This document shows, piece by piece, positions 9,084 to 17,635 of a stretch of 64,000 nucleotides of DNA. Location of the stretch: contig CAWJEG010000007.1 in the NCBI GenBank assembly GCA_963841845.1, positions 248,001 to 312,000 of the forward strand, written 5' to 3'. The stretch comes from CAVVGZ01 sp963841845. GTDB taxonomy: Bacteria > Chloroflexota > Anaerolineae > Anaerolineales > Anaerolineaceae. Position 1 is the stretch's first letter. Each line of letters starts with the position of its first letter. The notes beneath the pieces are model-generated. The model did no database searches. It saw only the letters and a list, made by a program, of their open reading frames with translations, and was not told the origin of the DNA. Both the position numbers and the translations under genes were made by a program.

Positions 9084-9827
9084 TTAATGAATGGAACCCG
9101 ATAATTTCTGTATTACTTCATGACGGATATTGGTTGGGATCGTCTGGCTATTCGCCTCCATAAAATCATTCACTTCTCTTGGATATCGTTTTGACAGTTC
9201 CCTCAAAGCCCAGGATAAGGCTTTCCTCACCATTCTTTCTGGATCCCCCTTCAAACGATTACAGATATCAAGCGTGCGGGTTAGATCACCCTTTCCTCCC
9301 CTGGACTTCAAATTAAGTGGAATTGTGGAAACAAGTGCCGCCCGGCGCCACCAAGGATTATCACTTTCCGTCCAGTTTTGAATTGTCTCATCAGGAATTT
9401 TCCCAATTTGCCAACATTTGCCCGACAACATGGTGGAATATGTATCCACAGATGCCCAATTATCCATGCCCTGCCCCAGTTGGATAAGATCGTTCTCTGA
9501 TAAGGCTTGAGTTGCATGAGCATTCTCATTAATCATCAAATAGGCAAATTGCCTGGCTTCAAATATCTGGGAGTCAACCAGCGCTTTCCCAAGCGCAACC
9601 ACTTCATCACCGCCTGCCAGTATCAACCTGGGATGTTCCTGTTTTACATACTGCCGCAAGATCGGGGCACGGATACCGAGTACCCGCATTTTGGTAGAAA
9701 AATACCTTTTTAGTTTTTCCGCATCCCCGGGATTTGCAGCCAGCATAAGAGATGCCAGAATTCGGCGGACCCAATCTTGTTGGCGAATAGTTTTTACCTC
9801 CTTGGCTAATTTACTCTGAAAAACCAA
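9084..9827 (-). CDS. AlkD-like DNA alkylation repair protein (HEAT-like repeats)
   Basis: A 247-residue all-helical protein of the DNA alkylation repair family. Diagnostic segments are ARQFAYLMI (91-99), DNWASVDTYS with Trp124 and Asp128 at the spacing of the AlkD Trp-Asp pair, NPWWRRAALVS (157-167) and MVRKALSWALRE. These line the concave surface that holds alkylated DNA. The family removes bulky or cationic N3/N7 alkyl bases without base flipping. The upstream gene order gives no hint about induction, and the gene stands alone. Confidence 0.9.
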   Translation of the reverse strand: MVFQSKLAKEVKTIRQQDWVRRILASLMLAANPGDAEKLKRYFSTKMRVLGIRAPILRQYVKQEHPRLILAGGDEVVALGKALVDSQIFEARQFAYLMINENAHATQALSENDLIQLGQGMDNWASVDTYSTMLSGKCWQIGKIPDETIQNWTESDNPWWRRAALVSTIPLNLKSRGGKGDLTRTLDICNRLKGDPERMVRKALSWALRELSKRYPREVNDFMEANSQTIPTNIRHEVIQKLSGSIH

Positions 9828-9886
9828 TTATCCTGATAATTCCAGATTGTAGTTGGTAACAATCAGAAATAATCACGAAGCAACAA

Positions 9887-10525
9887 TCAAGAAAGCAGTG
9901 CTTTCACCGATGCCACTGCCCGGCTGGCATCCGGAGCATACCCATCTGCTCCAATCAAACGGGCATATTCGGCGGTTAATGGGGCTCCACCGACAATCAC
10001 TTTTACATCCTGCCGTAGACCTGCTTCCTGGAGTGCAGTGATGGTGTCTTTCATCTTAGGCATGGTGGTGGTAAGTAGTGCAGACATGGCAACAACTTGA
10101 GCTCCTGTAGATTTCACTGCTTCAACAAACTGATCAGGTGACACATCCGAACCAAGGTCAATTATCTCAAATGCGGCTCCTTCCAGCATCATACAGACCA
10201 GGTTCTTCCCAATGTCGTGGAGATCTCCTTTTACAGTGCCGGCTACAACCTTGCCGCTTGATTGCACATTAGACCTTACCAGGTGTGGTTTCAGGACAAC
10301 AAGCCCGGTTTTCATGGCTCGGGCGGCGACCAGCATCTCCGGAACAAAATAATCTCCTTCCTCAAAAAGACGGCCTACTTCACTCATTGCTGCAACCATG
10401 CCCTCTTCGAGGATCCGTCCAGGTTCAATTCCTTCATCCAGAGCCTGTTGAACAAGCGGTGGAATCGGTTCATTTCGTTCAATCTCAACAATTGCTTTAT
10501 AAAGTGCCTCAAGCGATTTTTCCAT
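9887..10525 (-). CDS. Corrinoid protein (B12-binding methyltransferase subunit)
   Basis: A 212-residue corrinoid protein. The N-terminal four-helix cap domain occupies about 1-88. The B12-binding Rossmann domain carries DLHDIGKN at 101-108 with His103 as the lower axial cobalt ligand, followed by SALLTTTMP and VIVGGAPLT. Such proteins shuttle methyl groups between a substrate-specific methyltransferase and a second methyltransferase acting on tetrahydrofolate or a thiol. The gene is divergent from a uroporphyrinogen-decarboxylase-like methyltransferase at 10679, which is the natural candidate partner. The substrate is unknown. Confidence 0.93.
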   Translation of the reverse strand: MEKSLEALYKAIVEIERNEPIPPLVQQALDEGIEPGRILEEGMVAAMSEVGRLFEEGDYFVPEMLVAARAMKTGLVVLKPHLVRSNVQSSGKVVAGTVKGDLHDIGKNLVCMMLEGAAFEIIDLGSDVSPDQFVEAVKSTGAQVVAMSALLTTTMPKMKDTITALQEAGLRQDVKVIVGGAPLTAEYARLIGADGYAPDASRAVASVKALLS

Positions 10526-10678
10526 GCGAACTCCTATTCCTGATCATGATATTAGTTTATTCTATGCTGAAGGTGTTTCAGTCGGTTCTTATCAAAAAAG
10601 ATTTATCAAAATCCCTTTGGTATTCAAAAATTTACCGATGCTATAATCATATCAAAAAAATGCTGAGTGGAGGGCTTG

Positions 10679-11783
10679 ATGAACCTGCCTAAATGGTCCT
10701 GGAAACCTGACCCCGATTATACCCGCCTATTGAAACACCTGTCCTGTAACGGTCGGAGTGATTTTGTCCCGCTTCTGGAGTTCCTGATTGACCCGGAGGT
10801 CATAAAGGCATTGTCCGATGAATTATTTCTGGATAATCCCTACCATGGCCGGACGCCGGTGGAAAAAAATCTGGATAATACCATGTGGGTATACTATAAA
10901 CTCGGTTACGATGCCCTGCGCGCCAAGCCAATTTTGGACCTTCCCTTTAAGAAAATGAATGTCAGCGATACAGCCATGTATTCGCGTGGTTCCCGCAGTT
11001 GGGTAAATGAGGGGACAGGACCTATAACCAGCTGGAAGGAATTCGAGCTAGTATCCGTGGCCGTCATCCGCCGATGCCGATTTATCACAACTGGAGTATG
11101 TAGCCAGGAATCTTCCGGAAGGAATGGCTATCATTGCTAAAGCGTATGGTATCTTCGAACAGGCAACCAATCTGATGGGCTACCAGACCTTTGCAGAGAG
11201 TCTTTATGATCAGCCCGATTTGATTCAGGCTGTCTTTGACAAAATTGAGCAAGTATATCTGCCGCTCAACCAGGCTGTTATCCAGATGGAGCGTGTAATT
11301 GGTTTGTGGATTGGGGATGATATGGGTTTCAGAACCGGTACCCTCGTAGCCCCAAAACATCTGCGGCAGTATGTCTTCCCGATTCATAAAAAAATCGCCG
11401 ATGCCTGTCACAAGCATGGAAAATTATTCCTGATGCACTCCTGCGGCAACCTCTCCAGGATCATGGATGAACTGATTATGGATGTTGGCATCGACAGCAA
11501 GCATTCCTTTGAGGATGCCATTCAACCGGTGGAGGCTTTCTGCAGCCAATATGGTAATCGCATTTCTGTTATTGGGGGGGTGGATGTCGATTTATTGGCA
11601 CGCGCTACACCGGACCAGGTACGAAGTCGTGTCCGGTCGGTACTGCAATCCTGCGCTCCTACCGGCGCCTATATGCTGGGAAGTGGAAACAGTATTACCA
11701 ATTATGTGCCTGTTGAGAATTTCCTGGCCATGATAGATGAGGGCTGGCGTTTCAACCAGTCGAAAACCGGTCTGGCAGGCTGA
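10679..11783 (+). CDS. Uroporphyrinogen-decarboxylase-like (MtaA-type) methyltransferase, one frameshift
   Basis: Two plus-strand frames together give one protein of about 368 residues. The first part reads from ATG 10679, which has GGAGGG four bases upstream, to about 11048; the second part is open from 11052 to 11783. Removing one base in the CTAG at 11048-11051 joins them smoothly as EFEQYPWPS. The second half carries the zinc-type HSCGN segment and IGGVDVDL, as in the URO-D superfamily of corrinoid-dependent methyltransferases. The role is likely transfer of a methyl group to or from the divergently encoded corrinoid protein. A GTG at 10667 is an alternative but poorer start. The break may be a sequencing error or real decay. 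Confidence 0.8.
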
Positions 11784-11861
11784 TTCATTTTGGAATGCTT
11801 TGCGTGTATATTTCAATCCGAAATTATCATTTCGGAAGAAATCCCATCTGAGGGTATTTAT

Positions 11862-12500
11862 TTAATAGTCAAGATCGACATCCGCCGGCATGCCGGGTTT
11901 AAGCTGCCAGGGTCGGATTGGATAGTTGTAATTTCACTGCGTAAACGGTATTTTTCCTTCCCTGAACTGTTTGGACATTGCGCGGGGTGAATTCCGCTTC
12001 ATCGGCGATATGAATCACGCTGCCCCAAAATACCTGCCCGGGAAAAGAATCGACCGTCACCGGATACACATCCCCCAGGGAAATTTGGCCATAACGGTCT
12101 TCTGGAACATAGACTGTCAGGGACATATCATGTAAATCAGCAACCACAAACAGGGTGCTGCCAGCCATGGCGACCTCTCCCGGTTCAATCGCCCGTGTCA
12201 GTACAATCCCGTTTATTGGTGAGCGTACTTTTTCCGTGTATCCCGGTGCTCGCCCCGGTGACTCCTCTCACGCTTGCCAGAAGCTGGTTTTGGTAGACTT
12301 CCTCCCCCTCTGAAACATAAACATCGCGTGCAGTACCACCCATTACCACCCCAAGGTTGACTTCATTCGCTTCGATGCTGCCTGTCACAATGGATTCATT
12401 GGCTCTGGAATAGTTTTGCAGGAAATAATAAATTCCGAATATTATCCCTGCCATAAGGATAACGAGAACCGGAGTAAGCCTTTTTATGATTATTTTTCAT
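11862..12500 (-). CDS. Short HlyD/YbhG-like efflux adaptor, three frameshifts
   Basis: Three minus frames assemble into one membrane-fusion protein of about 210 residues. It starts at ATG 12498-12500 (AGGTG upstream) and ends at TAA 11862. The indels fall in a T5 run at 12481, a CCC at 12242 and a GGG at 11910. Order of parts: short cytoplasmic tail, one membrane helix (VLVILMAGIIFGIYYF), lipoyl half-motif (NEVNLGVVMGGTARDVYVSE), a linker of only about ten residues, the second lipoyl half (VRSPINGIVLTRAIEPGEV), a beta-barrel part and LKPGMPADVDLDY at the end. The long coiled-coil hairpin of YbhG or AcrA is missing, which suits a cell without an outer membrane. It is the last gene of the efflux operon. 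Confidence 0.75.
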
Positions 12501-12686
12501 AATTCACCTGCTGATCCAAAAATATATATCAAACAGATATCAACAGAATCTCTAAATAGACCATGACTCAAGCCCTTTCCCGGTTATCTGTCATGGCGAT
12601 ATTGTCTGCTGAAAATCATATGGAAATACCGGCAGTCGCAGCTAAAAACAATTTTATTACCTGTCGACTGATATCGCTTTTTGCAT

Positions 12687-13633
12687 TCATGAGATTTGTT
12701 GCCGGTCTTTAACGAGAGACATAAAAATATCTTCCATGATCGGTTGGCTTGGTTCAATTTTGATATTTTGCAAATTTGAATCCAGCTATTCTTTCAGCCA
12801 ACGCCGTCTCTGTGATATCCGCAGCAGTGTGCACCCGCAGGTGATCTCCAGCCAGGCTCGCTTTCAAGATGCCGGGAATCGTTTCCAGGGTATTCAGGAT
12901 GCCCAACAAATAGACCTGTCCCATCCTTTTCCCCACCCTCAATGAGAATCTCCCACATTTTTCCCGGGAATGTCTCCCGAAGCCTGGTGGGGGTATCCAG
13001 CGCCAGGAGCCTTCCATAATTTAGAATTCCAACCTGGCTGCAATTTTCGGCTTCATCCATGTAGTGCGTGGTAACCAGGATGGTGATGCCATTTTCCACA
13101 AGATTATAAATTAGATCCCAAAATGAACGCCGCGCGTTGGGGTCCACCCCGGAGGTTGGCTCATCCAGCAGGAGCAGTCTGGGCCTGTGGATGATTGCTG
13201 ATGCCAGGGCTACTCTCTGGCGCCAGCCGGTAGAAAGCGTTCTTATCTGCCGGTCAGCTGCTTCTTGCAGGTTCAGCTCAGACAGAAGTTCATCCACCCT
13301 GTGAGTGTCTGTAACCCCATAGACTCCTGCATAAAAATCCAGATTTTCCCGGGTTGTCAATTCATGATACAAAGCAAATTTTTGCGACATATACCCGGTA
13401 GATGCCCGGACATTGAGTGATTGTTTTGTGGAATCAAATCCTAAAACATTGGCAGTCCCCTCCGTTGGAGTGAGGAGTCCAAGCAGCATGCGGATTGTTG
13501 TAGTTTTTCCGGAGCCGTTCGGACCCAGGTACCCAACTACCTGGCCGGGTTCAATATCAAAAGAAATATGGTCCACAGCCAGGAAACTGCCGAAGCGACG
13601 GGTAAGATTACGTACAGAGATCACCGGGGTCAT
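12687..13633 (-). CDS. ABC transporter ATPase (second half-equivalent of YbhF), two frameshifts
   Basis: The long open part (to about 12931) holds Walker A GPNGSGKTTT near residue 40, an STGWRQRVALA signature (diverged from LSGGQ), Walker B LLLLDEP and the switch His in TTHYMD. An extra base in the CCCC at 12931-12934 and another in the TTTT at 12758-12761 break the tail; restoring them gives a C-terminal domain ending PIMEDIFMSLVKDRQQIS, the standard end of drug-exporter ATPases. The stop is then TGA at 12687-12689. ATG 13633 has GGGGAGG upstream and overlaps the end of the other ATPase gene. With it, this protein equals a split YbhF: two nucleotide-binding halves for one permease. Confidence 0.82.
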
Positions 13634-14605
13634 GAATCCTCCCCGGTTCAGGCAATATTATCATCATCAAAGCCCGGGAGTTGGTCAGACCGATAAACAC
13701 ATCCTCCAGCAAAGGGTTGATCACTTCCAAACGATCAACTGTTCCCCCAGCCCGTGGAATTTCTTCGGAAAGCTGTGCAATCACCCGCTCATGCTCGCCT
13801 GGAAGCACCCGTAAGTGCAGCCGGTCACCGAATCTTTGAGCATCTTCAACCGCCGGATTCTGCATCGCCATCTGTCTGAGAAGATTATTGGGGCTTCCTG
13901 TCAATTCCAACACACGGTTATGCAGGATTTGTCTCAGCATTACGCGGGGATCCTTCGCAGTATGATCCTTCCATCCAGCATAAAACCAACCTTGGAGCAG
14001 CGTGATGCTTCATCCATGTAGGGTGTGCATAACATTACCGAAACCCCTTGCTCTCCGGCCAGCCGGATGATCAGCTGCCAGAAATCCTGGCGGGTGATCG
14101 GATCCACACCGGTGGTTGGTTCATCAAGCAGCAAGAGTCCCGGCTGGTTCACCAGGGCGCAGGCCAGGGACAATTTTTGTTTCATGCCGCCGGAAAGCTG
14201 CCCGGCAAGCCGGTTTTCAAAGGCATCCAGGCCGACAAACGCCAAATTTTGACGTGATCTCTCCAGCCAGTCGCTGGTTGAAAACCCTCGCACTTCAGCG
14301 AGAAAACGGATATTTTCCAGCACAGTCAGGTCTTCATAGAGGGAGAAACGTTGGGAGAGATAGCCTATCTGGGTGTGCGCTTCCTCGGGCTGGCGATTCA
14401 AAGGGAAACCTGCAATCACTACACTGCCAGCCTGAATCCGGAAAGCCCCACAAATCAAGCGTAAAGTTGTTGTCTTTCCCGCTCCATCAGGACCTACCAG
14501 CCCGTAAATTTCACCCTTTGCTACCTGGAGGGTCACATCATCGACCACCCGATGGGAGCCAAAGGCATGCGAGAGATGGTTCACAACCAGGACGGATTCT
14601 TCCAC
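13608..14605 (-). CDS. ABC transporter ATPase (first half-equivalent of YbhF), frameshifted tail
   Basis: GTG start at 14603-14605, two bases after the permease stop. The N-terminal 220 residues hold Walker A GPDGAGKTTT, the signature LSGGMKQKLSLA, Walker B LLLLDEP and TPYMDEA in place of the usual TxHYMDE H-loop, so the switch histidine is replaced by Pro-Tyr. The frame breaks near 13945 and continues as VMLRQILHNRVLELTG to LLEDVFIGLT. The last codons may contain one more indel: a one-base correction near 13660 would end the protein just before the ribosome-binding site of the next gene. It powers the same exporter as its neighbour. Confidence 0.82.
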
Positions 14606-14607
14606 GA

Positions 14608-15730
14608 TTAATCCAGCTGCTTTCTGAAACGCATGGCTGCCGCAGATACCATAAATACGGCAAAAATTGTCAGGGCGATGATTTCAGGGTACAAAATATT
14701 CACCCCGGTTCCCTTAAGGATGATGCCCCGCACAATGATCAGGAAATATCGCAGGGGGATTACATAACTGACCGCTTGCAGAAATTTCGGCATGGCAGCC
14801 AGCGGAAACATGAATCCGGAGAGAAAAATGGTTGGCAGGAGAGTGAACATGGTGAGTAACATGGCCTCCTGCTGGGTATTGGCAACGGTGGAGATCAATA
14901 AACCAATTGAAAGGGTCGTGGCAAGGAAAAGCCCGGCCAGCACAAGCAGCAGCATCAGGTTGCCATTAATGGGAACCTGGAATAACAATACACCCGCTAC
15001 CAGGATTTCCACCGTATCAAAAAAAGCGATCAAGGCATAAGGAATCAGCTTTCCTGCTACCAGTTCCCAGGGACGGATTGGTGTGACGATCAGCTGTTCA
15101 ATCGTCCCCCTTTCACGCTCGCGTACAATCGATGTTGCAGTCAGGAAAGTGGTTAAAAACTGCAGGATCATACCGATCAGCGCCGGGATCATATAATACG
15201 CAGTTACCATGCCAGGGTTGTACCAGACCTGGGTGCGGATGTCGATTGGAAGCTAGGTTCTGCCCGAAACGGACAGACCGCAAAGCAGCTATCTTTGTGG
15301 ACAGCGCTTGCCCAATCAGAACTGCCGCAGACAATTCGGTACCGGCAATATTTGGGTCGGAGCCATCGATAATGAAAGCAACCTGTGCAGTTCTCCCGGA
15401 CGCTAAATTTTCACTGTATTCCGGCGGGATAATGATGGCAGCGCGTGCCTTATTGCTTTCTATCAGATAGTTCATCTCATCTTCACTGGTGATGTAGTAA
15501 TCCAGGGTGAAATAATCAGATGACTTGAATGCCTCAATCAGCGAGCGCGATTGGCTGGATTGGTCGCGGTCCAATACCGCCAGGGGTATGTTGCGTACAT
15601 CATTGGTGATTGCATATCCAAGGATAAAAAGCATAAACACCGGGTAAAGCAGGGTCAACACCAGGGTGCGTGGATCCCTGACAATCTGGATAAACTCTTT
15701 GCGGATGAGCGATTTGAGCCGCAGGATCAT
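14608..15730 (-). CDS. ABC-2 type permease (YbhS/YbhR-like), one frameshift
   Basis: About 373 residues once the two frames are joined. The first part (MILRLKSLIRKEFIQIVRDP) has the usual amphipathic start, one membrane helix and a large outer domain. The break lies at the CTAG of 15253-15256; removing one base gives NQLPIDIRTQVWYNPGM and the five C-terminal helices with the RERERGTIEQLIVTPIRPWE cytoplasmic loop typical of drug-export permeases. Its ATG overlaps the TetR stop by four bases (ATGA). Only one permease is encoded here, whereas E. coli has two (YbhS and YbhR), so it probably works as a homodimer. Confidence 0.85.
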
Positions 15731-16362
15731 GAACTTTCTCCCACAGTTATTCCGTTATCTTCAAGAATTCCGTACAGGTAAAGGTCAATGTACTTGTCCA
15801 GCGAATCATCATCCGCAATAAAATATCCGGATGTTCTTCATAAATATTTCGGTGACATAAAAAGAAAAAAACAAGCCGCCAAATGATCTTGCCAGGGTCT
15901 CCGGCGGGATATTGCGCAGCTTTCCCCGTTTATTGATAAAAATTCCTTGCAGGGGTACTAATTCAGGAAGTATTATCCGGAACAGCTCAGGAATATGTCT
16001 GGCTTGAAATTCGACAATCTCAATAAACATCAGGTTTAATAATTCGGGTCGATTTCGCAGTATCATTTACCATCCCGCGTGCAATGGATTGCACGACATC
16101 GGCAATGGTTTCCCCATCTGCGGTCCAGAAACCGGGGAAATAATTCGTGATAGGGATGCTTTTTCTGGAGAACTTCCCTCCAGATATCTTCTTTTGTCTG
16201 AAAATGATTATAGATTGCCCCAACCGTCACCCCGGCCTCTTTGCTGATCGCTCGCATAGCAGTCGCATTATAGCCATTCTCAATAAATAGCCGGTATGAT
16301 GCTTCAAGGATCCTGGTACGGGTTTCAATACTTTTTTCACGGGATGAGCGTGGCATAAACAA
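15727..16362 (-). CDS. TetR-family regulator of the efflux operon, three frameshifts
   Basis: The first 85 residues are a clear TetR DNA-binding domain (RILEASYRLFIENGYNATAM, then VTVGAIYNHFQTKEDIW). The ligand-binding part is spread over three frames. One extra base each in AAA 16138-16140, TTT 16066-16068 and AAAA 15820-15823 explains the breaks; the restored protein has about 211 residues and ends DLYLYGILEDNGITVGES. The stop overlaps the permease start by four bases, so it is the first gene of the operon and most likely its autoregulated repressor, in the manner of CecR and ybhGFSR. Confidence 0.8.
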
Positions 16363-16465
16363 TCCATTCTTTTTAGATAACGAATGTTCATTATTTATTA
16401 TAATGATTCTTCAAAGAAAATCAACCGTCAAATGACAGGTTTTCCCCCAAGGCTCCGGTCTTTAC

Positions 16466-16498
16466 CTAAAACAAAACGCTCACCAGGGCTGGTGAGCG
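16466..16498 (-). terminator. Rho-independent terminator of the giant surface-protein gene
   Basis: On the minus strand a perfect nine-pair stem (arms 16477-16485 and 16490-16498) with a four-base loop is followed directly by TTTTGTTTT. It starts 25 bases after the stop of the sortase frame at 16523. This is the clearest terminator of the window. Confidence 0.9.
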
Positions 16499-16522
16499 CT
16501 TTGTAATTTACTTCAACTGCGC

Positions 16523-17635
16523 TTAAAGTGACGTTACACTTTCCAGGGTTGCAGTTACAACCAGGCGCTTGTCATAGACTTGAGATCCAGAATTCCAATT
16601 TGTACAGGTAATCAGGGTTACCTGCGGAGAACTGGTCGGGTCAGTTACAGAGGCATCGGTCGGCTCCACTTCCATGGTATCTGAATAGACGTAGACATAA
16701 GTGTACTTTTCGGTGGAGAGGTAAATTTTGTCCCCTGACTTCAGTTTATCCAGGGAATTGAAGGGTCCAAGGATACCTCCGTTGAGGGTTACATGCCCTG
16801 CCAGCACTGTGTTGCTGCCGAGTCCCGGCCAGGATGAATCTCCCAGCCAGGCTACCTGTTGTCTCAGCCCGGTCAACGGCCATGTCGTTCCATCAAAGGG
16901 GATGAAATCCACATCGGTATTGACTCCAATGGATGGAATTAAGATATGAATCACCTGTGTGGAGTCAGGTTCCCCACTGATCGCCGGATAGCCGGTTAAT
17001 CCTTCAGCCTCGGCTGGGGGAACAGGCAGGCTATACGCCGGCATGGGTTCCGGGGGCTCAGGGGTGCTGTGCGGCACGATGACCAGCTCACCAGAAGGAA
17101 GGATTGTGGTCGCTCCCTGCCACTCCGGTGCTGCCGGGGTTGCTTCCGCCGCCGTGCCCGGCTGACCGGGCTGTCCAGGCTGAGCGGGTTGACCAGACTG
17201 TGTACTGGCACCAGGTTGATCGGTGATGTCGATTGAGACTGTTTTATCAACCTGATTTGCCGGCCAGGTCACCATATATAATCCCAGCAAAATTGTCCAT
17301 GCCAGTAATCCCAGGCTCATCGGAATAACCCCGGTTAACAGCCTCTGGCTTTTATTCGCCGGATAATTAGACTGCCTGGTGCCGCTGGCATTTGTCTGAT
17401 ACCAACGGTACAGGCCGTACCCAATTAATCCGATTCCTAAAATTGCCAGCAGCCAGTAGCTCAGCCAGGTGAACAGGCTGATGGGAGGTCCTCCTTCACC
17501 GGTATTCGGCAGGGTCTTGGCAGCCAGGATCCGGTAGTAAACGATATTGGAATTTTCAGAGTCACTCACCCCGAAGCTGTTGTGGCTTAAGTACCGCAAA
17601 GTTGGGGATATCCACCGACACGGTGGCTGAAGCAT
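16523..17635 (-). CDS. Giant surface protein, segment 8: LPXTG signal, two membrane helices and sortase domain in one frame
   Basis: The frame enters as HNSFGVSDSENSN and reaches LPNTG at 17498-17512, a hydrophobic helix (LSYWLLAILGIGLIGYGLY) and a basic residue, the standard sorting signal. No stop follows. A second helix (GVIPMSLGLLAWTILLGLYM), a Gly/Pro/Gln-rich linker and a complete sortase domain come next. Catalytic residues are His in AGHVTLNGG, Cys in LITCTNW (codon 16604-16606) and Arg in YDKRLVV. The domain is of the class D/E/F kind without the class A or B insertions. Either substrate and enzyme are truly fused, or a stop was lost through an indel; an internal ATG at 17319 could start a separate sortase. 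Confidence 0.85.
   Translation of the reverse strand: MLQPPCRWISPTLRYLSHNSFGVSDSENSNIVYYRILAAKTLPNTGEGGPPISLFTWLSYWLLAILGIGLIGYGLYRWYQTNASGTRQSNYPANKSQRLLTGVIPMSLGLLAWTILLGLYMVTWPANQVDKTVSIDITDQPGASTQSGQPAQPGQPGQPGTAAEATPAAPEWQGATTILPSGELVIVPHSTPEPPEPMPAYSLPVPPAEAEGLTGYPAISGEPDSTQVIHILIPSIGVNTDVDFIPFDGTTWPLTGLRQQVAWLGDSSWPGLGSNTVLAGHVTLNGGILGPFNSLDKLKSGDKIYLSTEKYTYVYVYSDTMEVEPTDASVTDPTSSPQVTLITCTNWNSGSQVYDKRLVVTATLESVTSL

Noticed and set aside
17319..17635. Splitting the sortase from the LPXTG protein at an inner ATG
   Set aside because: There is no stop before it in the present sequence and only a weak GGGG upstream. I kept the fusion and recorded the alternative.
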